A stretch of 64,000 bases of DNA from Corynebacterium sp. Marseille-P3884 (GCF_017942225.1 NZ_JAGKSD010000001.1:124001-188000), one strand, 5' to 3'. Shown: positions 18,836 through 29,052, numbered from the stretch's first letter. A program made the numbers and translations. The notes: generated from the sequence alone by a model not told the origin.

Positions 18836-19675
18836 ATGACTGCGGTGCAGGGCAAGCAACAGCTGGTCACCGACGCGACGCACAATCCAGTTGTCGCGGG
18901 GGTGCTGGCTGATGTTGCCGAGCGCGAAGCGCAAATTCCTTTCAAGGAGATCAAAGCCCGTTCGCGCAGCATGCCCGAGACGAGGGATGTCCGCGCCGCC
19001 TTGCTCGGTCCCGGCTGCGGGGTGATCGTGGAGATCAAACGCACCTCGCCCGTTTTCGGACCCACCGGGGTGATCGACTCCATGGCGCATCTCGCCGCCG
19101 AGATCGAGGCCGGAGGCGCCGCACTCATCGCGTGCCAGACAGAGCGTTTGCGTTTCGACGGTTCCCTCAACGACATGGAGCAGGCACGCAATGCGACCAG
19201 TCTTCCCATGGTGTGCCGCGACGTGATCGTCGACCCTTATCAAATTCACGAGGCCCGCTGCTACGGCGCCGATATGGTGCCGCTGCAAGTGGGCCTTTTG
19301 GAGCAGGCGCGGCTGGAGAGCCTGCTCGACCGAGTGGAATCCCTGGGCATGGTGGGAATGGCAGAGGTCCGCACGGTCGAGGAAGCCGACCGGGCACTAC
19401 GCGCCGGGGCATCGGTGATCGGCGTGAACTCGTGGACGTTCGACACCAACGATCTGAACCGCGAAGCCTTCGGCGAGATCGAGCCCGGCCTTCCGGAAAG
19501 CGTGCTGCGGATCAGTCTCGGCGGCGTCCGCAATGCCCGTGACTTGATCTCCGCTGCCTCCATCGGCGCCGATGCTGTGCTCGCCGGTGAGGCAGTGATG
19601 ACCAGCACCAACGTGACCGCCGCCACCCGCCGTCTCGTCGCTGCCGGCCAGCACCCGGCCTGCCCGTCGCGCTAA
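18836..19675 (+). CDS. TrpC-like protein with altered catalytic residues
   Basis: A 279-aa beta/alpha-barrel clearly homologous to indole-3-glycerol phosphate synthase, e.g. GVIVEIKRTSP, DVIVDPYQIHEARCYGAD and ADAVLAGEAVM. Compared with the well-studied enzyme, the Glu/Lys pair (E66, K68), E177 and N198 are kept. The general-acid Lys of the usual RKDF motif is Arg128 (CRDV), and the usual ESG motif is LGG (228-230), losing Glu and Ser. Catalysis of the normal reaction is therefore doubtful. Mycobacteria have trpE-x-trpC-trpB-trpA-lgt here; trpE, trpB and trpA are missing, so this may be a relict or repurposed copy. The start ATG is inferred from alignment. Confidence 0.85.
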   Translation: MTAVQGKQQLVTDATHNPVVAGVLADVAEREAQIPFKEIKARSRSMPETRDVRAALLGPGCGVIVEIKRTSPVFGPTGVIDSMAHLAAEIEAGGAALIACQTERLRFDGSLNDMEQARNATSLPMVCRDVIVDPYQIHEARCYGADMVPLQVGLLEQARLESLLDRVESLGMVGMAEVRTVEEADRALRAGASVIGVNSWTFDTNDLNREAFGEIEPGLPESVLRISLGGVRNARDLISAASIGADAVLAGEAVMTSTNVTAATRRLVAAGQHPACPSR

Positions 19676-19713
19676 GACCGCGCGGGGCTGTCGCCATCGC
19701 AGCCGTAATCAGG

Positions 19714-19719
19714 CAAACT
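19714..19719 (+). promoter_or_regulatory. Candidate -10 element for lgt
   Basis: CAAACT ends 7 nt before the lgt GTG start; it differs from TANNNT at the first base. Confidence 0.35.
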
Positions 19720-19726
19720 GATCTTC

Positions 19727-20719
19727 GTGGTTACAGAAGTTCTCGCTAATTTCCCGTCGCCCCCGCAGGGCGTGTGGCACCTCGGGCCGATCCCGATCCG
19801 CGCCTACGCGCTGTGCATCATCCCCGGCATCATTGTCGCGTTGACGCTCACGCTGCGCCGCTACAAGGCACGCGGCGGGGCCCCGGACATGGTGTGGGAT
19901 GCGGCGATCGTAGCTATTCCCGCCGGCATCATCGGCGGGCGCACGTATCACGTGGTCACGGACTACGACAGCTATTTCGGGCCCGGCAAGGACCCGTGGC
20001 AGGTGTTCAACTTCTCCGCGGGCGGTCTGGGCATCATGGGCGCGGTGGCGTTGGGCACGCTCGCGGTGTGGGCGCTGTTCCGGTACCGGAAGGTGCCGCT
20101 GCCGCCGTTCGCCGATGCGGTCGGCCCGACCATCATTCTCGCCCAGGCGATTGGCCGTCTCGGCAACTATTTCAACCAGGAGCTCTACGGCCGCCCGACG
20201 GATGTGCCGTGGGCGCTGGACATCTTCTACCGCGTCGACGAGAACGGCAATTTCGCGCCGTTGACGGGACGCTCCACGGGCGAGATCGTCACCAGTGTTC
20301 ACCCGACATTTCTGTACGAGATGATCTGGAATGTCGCGGCATTCGCGTTCCTGCTCTGGGCGGAGCGGCGCTTCCGACTCGGCCACGGCCGCGTCTTTGT
20401 GCTCTACATCGCGTCCTACACTCTGGGCCGCGTCTTCATGGAAACGATGCGTGACGATGCCGCGAACACCATCTTCGGTCTCCGTGTGAATTTCGTGATT
20501 TCCGCGGTGATCTTCATCGTGTCCACGACTGTGTTCTTCCTCATGCGCCGCGGGCGTGAAACTCCGGATGAAGTCGATCCGCGCGAGCTGGAGGACGCAG
20601 ACGAAAAGCACGAAGAGCACGCCGCATCGCTTGATGGCGCAGACGCTGCCGATGCGGAGCGCGGAGAGCAGAAGACTTCAGTCGGCGTGCGCGAACAATC
20701 GCAGAAGCAAAAGCCATAG
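19727..20719 (+). CDS. lgt: Prolipoprotein diacylglyceryl transferase
   Basis: A 330-aa integral membrane enzyme that transfers diacylglycerol from phosphatidylglycerol to the lipobox cysteine of prolipoproteins. The Lgt signature is clear: [16 protein letters not shown], with [11 protein letters not shown] and [12 protein letters not shown]. About seven membrane helices end near [16 protein letters not shown]. The last ~55 residues are a charged Glu/Asp/Lys/Gln tail (from ETPDEVDP on) absent from short Lgt proteins. The GTG start has no Shine-Dalgarno and is probably leaderless. A likely client is the lipoprotein at 8290-9030. Confidence 0.96.
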   Translation: MVTEVLANFPSPPQGVWHLGPIPIRAYALCIIPGIIVALTLTLRRYKARGGAPDMVWDAAIVAIPAGIIGGRTYHVVTDYDSYFGPGKDPWQVFNFSAGGLGIMGAVALGTLAVWALFRYRKVPLPPFADAVGPTIILAQAIGRLGNYFNQELYGRPTDVPWALDIFYRVDENGNFAPLTGRSTGEIVTSVHPTFLYEMIWNVAAFAFLLWAERRFRLGHGRVFVLYIASYTLGRVFMETMRDDAANTIFGLRVNFVISAVIFIVSTTVFFLMRRGRETPDEVDPRELEDADEKHEEHAASLDGADAADAERGEQKTSVGVREQSQKQKP

Positions 20720-20805
20720 TGTTTCGGTAGCGTGGGCGACGTATCCAATCCTTGTCCAGCCAGCTGAAAGCCCGGCTGGGCCGCATAGATCAGAAGAAGG
20801 AAGCT

Positions 20806-22233
20806 GTGGATAGACGCACCAAGATTGTTTGCACTCTCGGACCTGCAGTAGCCAGCAAGGACGCAATCCTTGGACTCGTGCGTGACGGCATGGATGTCGC
20901 CCGCCTGAATTTCTCGCACGGTGATTACCCGGACCACGAACAGAACTACAAGTGGGTGCGCGAAGCGACCGACGAGACGGGCCACGCGGTCGGTATTCTC
21001 GCCGACCTCCAGGGCCCGAAAATCCGTCTCGGCCGCTTCGAAGGCGACGGTAAGACCTACTGGGAGACGGGCGAGACCGTCCGCATCACGGTTGACGATG
21101 TCGAGGGCACGCATGACCGCGTGTCCACGACGTACAAGAATCTTGCGCAGGATGCGAAGCCGGGCGACCGCCTGCTTGTCGACGATGGCAAGGTCGCCCT
21201 CGTCTGCAAAGAAGTCGACGGCAACGATGTGGTCTGTGAGGTCACTGAGGGCGGCCCTGTCTCCAATAACAAGGGCGTCTCCCTGCCGGGTATGGACATC
21301 TCCGTGCCGGCGCTGAGCGAGAAGGACATTGCGGATCTGCGTTTCGCGCTGAAGCTCGGTGTGGACTTCATCGCCCTGTCGTTCGTGCGTTCCCCGTCCG
21401 ACGTGGACTTGGTCCACGAAGTGATGGATGAGGAAGGTCGCCGCGTTCCGGTCATCGCGAAGCTGGAGAAGCCGGAGGCTGTTGACGCGCTCGAGTCCAT
21501 CGTGCTGGCCTTCGACGCCGTCATGGTCGCCCGCGGCGATTTGGGTGTGGAGATCGCACTCGAGCAGGTGCCGCTGGTGCAAAAGCGCGTGATCCAGATC
21601 GCGCGTGAGAACGCCAAGCCGGTGATCGTCGCTACGCAAATGCTCGATTCGATGATCGATAATTCCCGTCCGACCCGCGCGGAGGCCTCTGACGTGGCTA
21701 ATGCCGTGCTCGACGGCACTGACGCGGTCATGCTCTCCGGTGAGACCTCGATCGGTGTGGACCCGCACAACGTCGTGCGCACGATGGACCGCATTGTGCG
21801 TGTGGCGGAGTCGATGGGCTCTGTCCCGCCGCTCAACCACATTCCGCGCACTAAGCGTGGCGTGATCTCGTATTCTGCGCGCGATATCGCGGAGCGCCTC
21901 AACTCCCGCGCACTCGTCGCTTTCACCAGCTCCGGTGAAACCGCTCGTCGCATGGCGCGTCTGCACTCGCACCTACCGCTGCTCGTGTTCACACCGAACC
22001 AGGAGGTGCGCTCGCAGCTCGCTTTGACCTGGGGTGCGGAGACATTCCTGTGCCAGGATGTGGACAACACCGACCAGATGATGAGGGTTCTCGACGAATC
22101 GCTGCTGCACCTCGACAAGTACAAGGAAGGCGACATGATGGTCGTCGTCGCCGGCACCCCGCCGGGAATCGCAGGCACGACGAACATGATTCACGTGCAC
22201 CAGCTGGGAGAGGACACGCGCAACCCGCGTTAG
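20806..22233 (+). CDS. pyk: Pyruvate kinase
   Basis: A 475-aa glycolytic enzyme converting phosphoenolpyruvate and ADP to pyruvate and ATP. The N-terminus RRTKIVCTLGPA, the LNFSHGD loop, the active-site KLEKPEA, the metal site VMVARGDLGVE and IVATQMLDSM are all present. The GTG at 20806 is preferred over an upstream TTG (20752) because GAAGGAAG lies directly before it and the family begins near RRTKI. It follows lgt by 86 nt and precedes the UvrA paralogue. Confidence 0.97.
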   Translation: MDRRTKIVCTLGPAVASKDAILGLVRDGMDVARLNFSHGDYPDHEQNYKWVREATDETGHAVGILADLQGPKIRLGRFEGDGKTYWETGETVRITVDDVEGTHDRVSTTYKNLAQDAKPGDRLLVDDGKVALVCKEVDGNDVVCEVTEGGPVSNNKGVSLPGMDISVPALSEKDIADLRFALKLGVDFIALSFVRSPSDVDLVHEVMDEEGRRVPVIAKLEKPEAVDALESIVLAFDAVMVARGDLGVEIALEQVPLVQKRVIQIARENAKPVIVATQMLDSMIDNSRPTRAEASDVANAVLDGTDAVMLSGETSIGVDPHNVVRTMDRIVRVAESMGSVPPLNHIPRTKRGVISYSARDIAERLNSRALVAFTSSGETARRMARLHSHLPLLVFTPNQEVRSQLALTWGAETFLCQDVDNTDQMMRVLDESLLHLDKYKEGDMMVVVAGTPPGIAGTTNMIHVHQLGEDTRNPR

Positions 22234-22247
22234 AGTCCCACTCTCGT

Positions 22248-22253
22248 TACGCT
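22248..22253 (+). promoter_or_regulatory. Candidate -10 element for the UvrA paralogue
   Basis: TACGCT ends 7 nt before the ATG at 22261, consistent with a leaderless message. Confidence 0.5.
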
Positions 22254-22260
22254 GGTGGGC

Positions 22261-24696
22261 ATGCCTGAAACAACTGAGATTTCCACTGGAATCAAAGTCA
22301 GGGAAGCCCACCTGCACAACCTGAAGAATGTCGATGTGGACATTCCCCGTGGCACTCTCGTCGCGGTGACGGGAGTGTCCGGTTCCGGCAAATCCTCCCT
22401 CGCTTTCGGCACGATCCACGGCGAGGGACAACGGCGCTACCTTGAATCGGTGGCGCCTTTTGCGCGCCGACTCATCGGCTCGGCGGTGGATCCGCAGGTC
22501 GGGGAGATCGACGGGCTTCCGCCCACGGTGGCGCTGCAGCAGTCGACGTCCGGCGGCGGGGCACGTTCCACCGTGGGAACAGTTTCTGCGCTGTCGAACA
22601 GTATCCGCCTGCTGTATTCGCGTTCCGGCGATAACCCGGAGGGGCTGTACTCCGACTCGTTTTCCCCGAATACGCCAGAGGGCATGTGCCCGACCTGCCA
22701 GGGCACCGGGGTCGTGCACGAGCCCACGGAGCAGTCCATGGTTCCGGATCCGACGCTGTCTATCGAAGACGGTGCGATCCAAGCCTGGCCGGGTGCATGG
22801 GCGGGCAAGAATTTCCACGACATCCTGCAGACACTCGGTTATGACCTCGATTCGCCGTGGCGGGATCTGCCGCAAAAGGACCGCGAGTGGATCCTGTTTA
22901 CTAACGAGCGACCCGTGGTCACGGTCAAGCCGTTGCGCGGCGAGGACCAGATCCAGCGTAATTACAAGGGCACGTGGCGTTCGGTGGCGGCGTATCTGAC
23001 CAACACGCTTGCAGAAACTCAGTCCGACACCTTGCGCAAGCGCGTCCTGTCGTACATGGAATCCCGCACGTGCGAGACCTGCCACGGTCGCCGCCTCAAT
23101 CCAGAAGCGCTCAAGGTGACGTACGCGGGCATGCCTATCGACGAGCTCGGCGCCCTGTCCCTCGACCGCGTTCATGCCGTGCTGTCGGAGCAGACCCCCG
23201 AGGAGAATTCTGCTGAAGATCTCCTTCTCAAGCAGATCCTTCCGGCGTTGCAGTCAGCGCTCGACTTGGGGCTTGCGCACCTGAGTCTCGACCGACCTGC
23301 ACCGACGCTATCCGCGGGCGAGCTGCAACGCATCCGTCTCGCCGCGCAATTGCGTTCCGGCCTTTTCAGCGTGGCGTACGTGCTTGACGAGCCATCGGCG
23401 GGTTTGCACCCGTCCGAGCGCAATGCGGTGCTCGAGATCTGCCGCCGCTTCATTGAGGCCGGCAATTCCGTCCTGCTGGTCGAGCACGACATGGAGCTTG
23501 TTGCGGAGACTGATTGGCTCGTCGATGTCGGTCCGCGTGCAGGCGAGCGCGGCGGTGAGGTGGTCTATTCCGGCCCCACCGCGGACTACGACGCGGACAC
23601 ACCTACCGCGAACGCGCTGGGCAACCGCACGCTTTCGCTTAACGACGACCCGCGTGACGCCACAGGAACCCTGTCGCTTTCGGGAGTCCACGCCAGGTCC
23701 ATCGACGGGCTCGACGTCGATTTCGGTTTGGGACAGTTCACCGCAGTTGCCGGAGTCTCTGGTTCGGGCAAGTCCACGCTCGTCAGCACCGTGCTCGCCG
23801 GTGTGCTGCGCGAAGCGGCGTCGGCTGTCACCGACGACGAGGACGAGGACGAGGATGGGGCGCAGGATACGGGGGAGTGGAACGTCGATAAGCGTGCTGG
23901 TGTCGATGCTGTGAGCCGCATCGTGCAGATCACCCAGAAGCCGATCGGCCGGACGCCGCGTTCGACGCTCGCCACGTATACCGGGCTTTTCGACGGCGTA
24001 CGCAAGCTCTTTTCCTCCACGCCCGAGGCGAAGAAGCGGAAGTGGACTGTCTCGCGCTTTTCCTACAACGTGAAGCAGGGGCAGTGCCCGACGTGCGGCG
24101 GCGCCGGCAAGACTGAAGTCGAGCTGGTGTTCCTGCCTGGCTCGTACACCACATGCCCGGATTGCCGTGGCGCGCGGTACAACGACGAGACCCTCGAGAT
24201 CACGTGGGAGGGCCTCACGATCGCCGACGTGCTCGGACTCACCGTGGACGAAGCGGCGGACGTCTTCGCCGATGAGCCGAAGATTCTCCGCGCAGTGGAA
24301 ACACTCCAGGCGGTCGGCTTGGGCTACTTGACGCTCGGCCAGGGCGCACCGGAACTCTCAGGCGGTGAGGCGCAGCGCATCAAGCTCGCCACCGAGCTGC
24401 AGCGTTCCCGCAATTCGCGCCGGGGCCACACGGTGTACCTGCTCGACGAGCCGACCACGGGCCTGCACCCGGCGGATATCGAACTGTTGGTGAAAGAGTT
24501 GAATGGCCTTGTCGACGCTGGTCAGACCGTGATTGTGGTCGAGCACGACATGTCGGTCATCGCGCAGGCCGACCGCGTCATCGAGATGGGGCCGGGCGCA
24601 GGTGCCGAGGGTGGGCAGATCATCGCCGACGGAACACCCGCTGAACTAACGAAGCAAGAAACTGCGACGGGACGTGTATTGTTTTCGCGCTCCTAA
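22261..24696 (+). CDS. UvrA-like ABC ATPase (UvrA paralogue)
   Basis: An 811-aa protein with two ABC ATPase modules of the excinuclease UvrA family. Walker A motifs are [13 protein letters not shown] and [13 protein letters not shown]. Signature motifs are [12 protein letters not shown] and [12 protein letters not shown], and zinc-finger cysteines occur in [30 protein letters not shown] and CPDCRGARY. It is over 100 residues shorter than canonical UvrA, consistent with the UvrA2/DrrC-type group that lacks the UvrB-interaction region. Those proteins act in DNA-damage or DNA-intercalating drug tolerance. An acidic insert ([12 protein letters not shown]) lies before the second ATPase half. A separate true uvrA is expected elsewhere. 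An in-frame GTG 6 nt upstream is less likely. Confidence 0.88.
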   Translation: MPETTEISTGIKVREAHLHNLKNVDVDIPRGTLVAVTGVSGSGKSSLAFGTIHGEGQRRYLESVAPFARRLIGSAVDPQVGEIDGLPPTVALQQSTSGGGARSTVGTVSALSNSIRLLYSRSGDNPEGLYSDSFSPNTPEGMCPTCQGTGVVHEPTEQSMVPDPTLSIEDGAIQAWPGAWAGKNFHDILQTLGYDLDSPWRDLPQKDREWILFTNERPVVTVKPLRGEDQIQRNYKGTWRSVAAYLTNTLAETQSDTLRKRVLSYMESRTCETCHGRRLNPEALKVTYAGMPIDELGALSLDRVHAVLSEQTPEENSAEDLLLKQILPALQSALDLGLAHLSLDRPAPTLSAGELQRIRLAAQLRSGLFSVAYVLDEPSAGLHPSERNAVLEICRRFIEAGNSVLLVEHDMELVAETDWLVDVGPRAGERGGEVVYSGPTADYDADTPTANALGNRTLSLNDDPRDATGTLSLSGVHARSIDGLDVDFGLGQFTAVAGVSGSGKSTLVSTVLAGVLREAASAVTDDEDEDEDGAQDTGEWNVDKRAGVDAVSRIVQITQKPIGRTPRSTLATYTGLFDGVRKLFSSTPEAKKRKWTVSRFSYNVKQGQCPTCGGAGKTEVELVFLPGSYTTCPDCRGARYNDETLEITWEGLTIADVLGLTVDEAADVFADEPKILRAVETLQAVGLGYLTLGQGAPELSGGEAQRIKLATELQRSRNSRRGHTVYLLDEPTTGLHPADIELLVKELNGLVDAGQTVIVVEHDMSVIAQADRVIEMGPGAGAEGGQIIADGTPAELTKQETATGRVLFSRS

Positions 24697-24745
24697 GCGA
24701 TAGACGGGTTGCAAGGATCACTGATGCACAACGAGGAGGAGAACA

Positions 24746-25033
24746 ATGATCCGTCAACGTATCGCTGCTCTCGCCGTTGCCAGCACGGTGGCGTTCGGCG
24801 CCGCAACCATCCCCACCCCGGCAGCTACTGCAGAACCTGAGCAGCCAGCACCTGAGGCAGCACAGGCACAGCTGTCCTCTGGTGGCGGCATGGATGAGGT
24901 GAAGAAAGCGCTCAGTGCGATGATCGCCATTCCGCTCGGCCTGTCGAGCATCGGCCTCGGTCTTTTCGCGCCGCAGGAATACACGTGTGAAGGCCTCGTT
25001 CCGTACCTTTGCTTCGATAAGCACAAGAAGTAG
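24746..25033 (+). CDS. Small secreted protein
   Basis: A 95-aa protein with a clear Sec signal peptide (MIRQRIAALAVASTVAFGAA, likely cut near ATA-EPE). The mature part is only ~66 residues: an acidic Pro/Ala start, a Gly-rich turn, a hydrophobic helix (AMIAIPLGLSSIGLGLF), and a C-terminus with two cysteines seven apart (YTCEGLVPYLCFDKHKK) that could form a disulfide. It has a strong Shine-Dalgarno (GAGGAGG). I do not recognise the family. The shape is compatible with a small envelope-associated or antimicrobial peptide, but nothing proves that. A long hairpin follows. Confidence 0.7.
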   Translation: MIRQRIAALAVASTVAFGAATIPTPAATAEPEQPAPEAAQAQLSSGGGMDEVKKALSAMIAIPLGLSSIGLGLFAPQEYTCEGLVPYLCFDKHKK

Positions 25034-25064
25034 CGCGGAGCGCAGTCCTTGGGTCGCGCATAAG

Positions 25065-25139
25065 AAAAGCAGCTCCCTCAATGCAGTTCACTGGGCCCTT
25101 TCTCGGGCCGGGTGTCTGCACCTAAGAGGAGCTGCTTTT
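25065..25139. terminator. Bidirectional terminator with branched hairpin
   Basis: A perfect 12-bp outer stem, AAAAGCAGCTCC (25065-25076) / GGAGCTGCTTTT (25128-25139), has A and T runs on either side, so it can terminate both convergent genes. Its 51-nt interior can form further stems TGCAG/CTGCA (25082-25086, 25116-25120) and GGCCC/GGGCC (25094-25098, 25105-25109). This is longer than a simple terminator, and a stable small RNA is possible. Confidence 0.75.
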
Positions 25140-25159
25140 ATCGTCGAGCGGGTGAGGAG

Positions 25160-27553
25160 CTAGCCCTTCTTGATCGGGGTCGGCTCGATCTTCCAGACCT
25201 CGGTGGCGTAATCGCGGATCGTGCGGTCGGAGGAGAAACGGCCGGACTCGCAGATATTGATCCAGCACATGCGCGCCCAGTGCAGCGGGTCATCGAAGTA
25301 CTCCGCGGCCATGCGGTCGCGGGTCTCCTTGTAGGACTCGAAATCGCCCAGGACGTAGTAGGGGTCCGGGGTATTCCAGCCGCCGTCGACAAGCAGTGAA
25401 TCGCGCAGGTCGGCGAAGATGCCGGTGTGGTTGTCGTCGAGGGTGCCGTCGATTAGCGCATCAAGTGCGCGCTTGATGGCGGGGTTGTTCTCGTAGATCT
25501 CGGTCGGGTTGTAATTCTTCTTCAGCTCCGGGAGCTCTTCCTCGCGGGCGCCGAAGATGTACGCGTTGTCCTCGCCGACGGAATCGACGATCTCCACGTT
25601 CGCGCCATCCATCGTGCCCAAGGTGAGCGCGCCGTTCATCATGAACTTCATATTGGACGTGCCCGAGGCCTCCTTGCCCGCGGTGGAAATCTGCTCGGAG
25701 ACGTCCGTGGCGGGAATGATCTGCTCGGCGGGCGATACGTTGTAGTTCTCGATGAAGACCACGCGCAGGTACTCGGAGACCTCCGGGTCGTTGTTGACCA
25801 TGTCGCCGATGGTGTTGATCAGCTTGATGATCGCCTTGGCGCGGTCGTAGCCCGGTGCCGCCTTCGCACCGAAGATGAAGGTGCGCTTCGGAATGTCCTT
25901 CTCGCCGTCTTTGATGCGGAAGTACAGGTCGAGAATGTAGAGCGCGTTGAGCAGCTGGCGCTTGTACTCGTGGAGGCGCTTGATCTGCGTGTCGTAGACC
26001 GACTCAGGATCGATCTCGACGCCCTCGTGCACTCGCACCCAGTCGGCGAAGTCCTGCTTATTGGCCGCCTTGATCTTGCGGAGCTCCTCCATCACCGCGT
26101 CATCCTCGGCGTAGTGGCGCAGCTCCTTGAGCATGTCCATGTCCGTGACCCATGCATCGGAGCCGACGAGACGGTCGAGCAGCTCGGACAGGCGCGGGTT
26201 GCACATGCGCAGCCAGCGGCGCGGAGTGACGCCGTTGGTCTTGTTGTTGAACTTCTCTGGGTAGAGCTCGTGCCAGTAGTTCAGGGTGTCGCGCCGCAGA
26301 ATGTCGGTGTGGATCGCGGCGACACCATTGATGGAGTACGAGGCATAGCAGGCGATCCAGGCCATGTGGACCTTGCCGTCGTGGACTGGGGAGTAGTGAT
26401 GCGCGTCCTCTGGGCCGATCCCGCGGGACGCCATGTCCTCGCGGTAACGGCGGTCGATCTCCACGACGATCTCCCAGATGCGGCCGAAGAGCTTCTCGAA
26501 GATGGACACATCCCAGGTCTCCAGAGCCTCTTCGAGCACCGTGTGGTTGGTGTAGGCGAACGTCTTGGTGGTCACGTCCCAGGCGTCTTCCCAGGTCATA
26601 CCGTGATCGTCGAGAAGCAGGCGCATGAGCTCCGGAATGCCCAGCACCGGGTGGGTGTCATTGAGCTGAACGGAGTTGTACTCGGCGAAGCCGCGCAGGT
26701 CCTCGCCGTGGTGCGCGATGTAATTGTCGATCATCTCCTGCAGCGATGCCGACACGAAGAAGTACTGCTGGCGCACACGCAGCACCTTGCCCTCGTACGT
26801 CGTGTCGTTCGGGTACAGCACGCGGGTGAGGTCGTGGACTGCCTCGCGCTCCAGGATCGCGTCGGAGAAGCGCTGGGAGTTGAAAGCGTCGTAGTCGAAC
26901 TCAGCCATCGGCGACGCATTCCACAGGCGCAGGGTGCCCACATTGTCGGTGCCGTAGCCGGTGATCGGCATGTCGTAGGGGATCGCGCGGACGTGCATAT
27001 CGTCGAATTTCACGATGCGCTGCTGCGTGCCGCGGCGGACGATGAACGGGTAGAAGCTCTCCTTCCACGCGTCCGGGTGCTCCTTCTGGAAGCCGTTTTC
27101 GATCTCCTGGCGGAACAGGCCGTAGCGGTAGAGCAAGCCGTAACCGGTGACCGGGTAATCCTGCGTCACAGCGGAATCGAGGAAGCAGGCAGCGAGACGG
27201 CCCAGGCCGCCGTTGCCGAGCGCGGCATCGTGCTCGGCCTCGAGAGCGTTGAGGAAGTCGTGGCCGTTCTCCTCCGCCGCCTTAATAGCGTCGTCGACGA
27301 GCCCCAGGTTGGTGAGGTTATTCAACAAAGCGCGGCCCATGAGGAACTCGGCGGAGAAATACGCCTGCTGGCGCGTCGCCTTGTACGCCTTGCGGGTTTC
27401 ATCCCACTTGTCGGCGAACTGCTCCATCGTGGCCAGGGACAGGCCGGTCCAGAATTTCTTGCGGGTCGAGGTCTCGGGAGCGGAGCCGGAGACGGACCGG
27501 ACGTGGCCGCCGACCGTGTCCATGAAAGCAGGGGGTTTAGCTGGCAAATTCAT
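25160..27553 (-). CDS. malP: Glycogen/maltodextrin phosphorylase
   Basis: A 797-aa GT35 phosphorylase that releases glucose-1-phosphate from alpha-1,4 glucans or maltodextrins. The PLP-binding region TSNMKFMMNGALTLGTMDGA, the N-terminal NGGLGRLAACFLDS and the RRWLRMCNP site are conserved. C. glutamicum has two such enzymes; the copy near pyk is the maltodextrin phosphorylase MalP, so this symbol is inferred from context and glgP is the alternative. With glgX and treY it completes a glucan-breakdown set. The ATG has GAGG upstream. Confidence 0.92.
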   Translation of the reverse strand: MNLPAKPPAFMDTVGGHVRSVSGSAPETSTRKKFWTGLSLATMEQFADKWDETRKAYKATRQQAYFSAEFLMGRALLNNLTNLGLVDDAIKAAEENGHDFLNALEAEHDAALGNGGLGRLAACFLDSAVTQDYPVTGYGLLYRYGLFRQEIENGFQKEHPDAWKESFYPFIVRRGTQQRIVKFDDMHVRAIPYDMPITGYGTDNVGTLRLWNASPMAEFDYDAFNSQRFSDAILEREAVHDLTRVLYPNDTTYEGKVLRVRQQYFFVSASLQEMIDNYIAHHGEDLRGFAEYNSVQLNDTHPVLGIPELMRLLLDDHGMTWEDAWDVTTKTFAYTNHTVLEEALETWDVSIFEKLFGRIWEIVVEIDRRYREDMASRGIGPEDAHHYSPVHDGKVHMAWIACYASYSINGVAAIHTDILRRDTLNYWHELYPEKFNNKTNGVTPRRWLRMCNPRLSELLDRLVGSDAWVTDMDMLKELRHYAEDDAVMEELRKIKAANKQDFADWVRVHEGVEIDPESVYDTQIKRLHEYKRQLLNALYILDLYFRIKDGEKDIPKRTFIFGAKAAPGYDRAKAIIKLINTIGDMVNNDPEVSEYLRVVFIENYNVSPAEQIIPATDVSEQISTAGKEASGTSNMKFMMNGALTLGTMDGANVEIVDSVGEDNAYIFGAREEELPELKKNYNPTEIYENNPAIKRALDALIDGTLDDNHTGIFADLRDSLLVDGGWNTPDPYYVLGDFESYKETRDRMAAEYFDDPLHWARMCWINICESGRFSSDRTIRDYATEVWKIEPTPIKKG

Positions 27554-27671
27554 GCGTTGATTACCTCAGGTCATCAGATGGTCAGATCATCTAGAAGGAT
27601 CGCTAACACGCGCCACTGTACCGGGGGATCGGAGCGCTGGTGGGGACGAAGCGGCGCGCGGGAAGCCGAGT

Positions 27672-28979
27672 CTACGGCTGACGGTCGAGCGGGTGCGCGA
27701 GATACGTGAGCACAGCTGCCGCAGCAGCATTCGTGGCGGCATACACCGTGGGCTCATATTCCGGCAGGAATGTGGGCATGTGGTTGACCGGCACATCAGT
27801 GATGACGCGGTCTTCCGCGACAGCCTTATCCCAGACAGTGCGCGGGGTAGAACCGATGAGCCAGAAGATATAGGGAACCCCGAAGGCCAGCGGAATATTC
27901 GGGAAGTCCTCCGACACCGTCGACGGCTCCGAATCCACCGAGTCAGGCCCGAAGACCTCGTCGAAGGTGGAGCGGACTGTCATGAACGCGCCGCGGTCAT
28001 TGTCCAGCAGCTCGCCGTGAGCGAAGTACTCGAAATACGGCTCCTCCTTGATGCCGGATGCCTCGCATTCCGCGATGACAACGCGCTGGATCGCCTCGTA
28101 CACCTTGTGCTTCACCGTGTCGTTGTAGAAACGGCAGTTGACCACCAGCTCAGCGTGGTCAGGAATGATGTTGTTCGTCATGCCGGCATTCACCTGGCCG
28201 ACGGAGACCACCGCGAAATCCTTCGGCGCGACTTCGCGGCCGACAATGCCCTGCAGGCGCAGGATGATGTGAGCCACCGTGTAGGTCGGGTCGACGGCGG
28301 CGTGAGGCATCGAACCGTGGGCACCGCGGCCCGGGATGCGGATGCGGATGGAATCGCAGGCGGCGAACTGTGGGCCCGGCTTGGTCTGCACTTGGCCGGC
28401 GCGGCCGGGCATGACGTGCTGGCCCAGGCAGATGTCGGGGCGGGGAATGCGGTCGGTGAGCCGGTCGGTGATCATGGCGGTCGCGCCGCGGCCGATCTCC
28501 TCGCCGGGCTGGAACAGAGCCACGAATGTGCCTGACCAGTGTTCCCTGTTGTTGTCCATGATGTCGCACAGGCCAAGGAGAGCAGTCACGTGCATATCGT
28601 GGCCGCAGGCGTGCATGAGGCCGGTCACGGTGCCGTCGTCACGCGTTGCTGTGTCCGTCGATGCGTACGGCGCGCCCGTTGTCTCCGTGACCGGGAGCCC
28701 ATCGAAGTCCGCGCGGAAAAGCACTGTCGGGCCCGCCGATCCGTGTGTCGGCTCCCCGTTGTGGAAGACCGCGACGATGCCGTACCCGCCGATCGGGGCG
28801 ATGACACGGCAATCGAAACGCTCGAGCTCCTTGAGAATGCGCGCGTGAGTGTTCTTTTCCTGCATGGACAGCTCGGGGTGTGCGTGCAGGTACTGGTACA
28901 GGTCGCGCTGCCATGCGGAATCCACCGTGTAGTTCTGCAGAATCTCCTTGATCGCATTCGGATCAGCATGGGCGGGCAT
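27672..28979 (-). CDS. M20-family amidohydrolase/carboxypeptidase
   Basis: A 435-aa zinc hydrolase of the M20D amidohydrolase group (hippurate, IAA-amino acid or N-acetyl-amino acid type). Metal and catalytic motifs are HAHPELSMQE, LMHACGHDMHVTALLG, LFQPGEEIGRGA and RGAHGSMPHAAVDP. The dimerisation domain lies around VGREVAPKDFAVVSVGQV. The substrate cannot be named from sequence. The ATG chosen (MPAHADP) has AAGGAGG 11 nt upstream; longer readings run through unrelated sequence. No membrane or signal segment, so cytoplasmic. Confidence 0.88.
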   Translation of the reverse strand: MPAHADPNAIKEILQNYTVDSAWQRDLYQYLHAHPELSMQEKNTHARILKELERFDCRVIAPIGGYGIVAVFHNGEPTHGSAGPTVLFRADFDGLPVTETTGAPYASTDTATRDDGTVTGLMHACGHDMHVTALLGLCDIMDNNREHWSGTFVALFQPGEEIGRGATAMITDRLTDRIPRPDICLGQHVMPGRAGQVQTKPGPQFAACDSIRIRIPGRGAHGSMPHAAVDPTYTVAHIILRLQGIVGREVAPKDFAVVSVGQVNAGMTNNIIPDHAELVVNCRFYNDTVKHKVYEAIQRVVIAECEASGIKEEPYFEYFAHGELLDNDRGAFMTVRSTFDEVFGPDSVDSEPSTVSEDFPNIPLAFGVPYIFWLIGSTPRTVWDKAVAEDRVITDVPVNHMPTFLPEYEPTVYAATNAAAAAVLTYLAHPLDRQP

Positions 28980-29052
28980 GTAGCTCAGGGCCTCCTTGTT
29001 CAGTTTGTTCAATGCCGTTTGCGACCGTGCAGTCACAGTCGCGCATTTGTCT

